Origin: Pectinophora gossypiella
Lineage: Eukaryota > Arthropoda > Insecta > Lepidoptera > Gelechiidae
Assembly (NCBI RefSeq): GCF_024362695.1
Contig: NC_065420.1
Location: forward strand, 10,765,420-10,829,419
DNA length: 64,000 bases
Direction of reading: 5' to 3'
Shown: piece after piece, positions 63,749 through 64,000 of the stretch
Position numbering within the stretch: position 1 is the first letter of the stretch
Layout: every line of letters starts with the position of its first letter
Made by a program: the position numbers and the translations under genes
The notes under the pieces: generated by a model
What the model saw: the letters and a program-made list of their open reading frames with translations, nothing else
Database searches by the model: none
What the model was told of the DNA's origin: nothing

Positions 63749-64000
63749 ATATATACAGAATAAATATACAGAAATAATTATCCATTGGTTTCTTTTTCTA
63801 CATAAAATATACAAGAGTACTTGAAAAATAGTAAATACTAGGCAGGAAAATCTAATGTAAGATGAAAGATATATAATTTTTTCTGTAAACTGAAACATCT
63901 GTTCTCAGCAGATCGTGTAACCAGTACATTAATCATTTTACCTAAAGGAAGATAAATGACTGTATTACATTATTACACGAAACATTATATTTAAAAAACT
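63749..64000. other. Unique AT-rich stretch to the window end
   Basis: Nothing recognised. Confidence 0.35.

Overview
The window is eukaryotic, AT-rich, gene-poor DNA that looks like a moth or butterfly (Lepidoptera) genome. The evidence is a very dense load of short tRNA-derived SINEs with lepidopteran-style tails, palindromic MITEs, a maT-like mariner, a jockey-clade LINE, and a short run of the insect telomere motif TTAGG. I see no bacterial genes, no rRNA gene, no functional-looking tRNA gene and no CRISPR array. The only candidate host coding sequence is one short exon at 1195-1390 (+) that ends in a consensus splice donor. Most of the remainder may be a very long intron or intergenic DNA.

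Layout. 1-500: a 401-bp retroposon (here 'K') with a 13-bp target duplication. 1195-1390: the host exon. 1.8-9.6 kb: tandem dimer, MITEs, truncated LINE tails and SINEs, including a SINE nested in another SINE. 10.8-12.5 kb: a second K copy split by a complete but dead mariner (10981-12286) with intact inverted repeats. 13-46 kb: SINEs of five families (A to E, my labels), foldback MITEs (family P), 3' ends of at least four LINE families, and several nested insertions whose empty sites can be read from other copies in the window.

47052-53214 is a complete hAT DNA transposon with 15-bp terminal inverted repeats and a perfect 8-bp target duplication (tatttagt). It encodes an intact 845-residue transposase (50140-52677, +) with all expected hAT motifs. 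Between its 5' end and this gene lies a second, decayed transposase copy in the opposite orientation, with two SINE insertions. A transcript from the 5' end could fold into a kilobase-scale hairpin, which is the most interesting structure here.

56560-62047 (-) is a full-length, probably young jockey-clade LINE: intact ORF1 (gag-like with three zinc knuckles), intact ORF2 (endonuclease plus reverse transcriptase), a 28-nt poly(A) tail and an 11-bp target duplication inside a small palindromic MITE. ORF1 and ORF2 meet at a UAAUG stop-restart. Truncated copies of the same LINE recur across the window.

Working relationships. SINE families A and B share their 3' tail motif with a LINE 3' end present here, which suggests they borrow that LINE's machinery. 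Families A, B and C share a central domain despite different heads and tails. Family B has a hybrid head joining a tRNA box A to a 5S rRNA-like control region. All family names are labels of mine; none was checked against a database.
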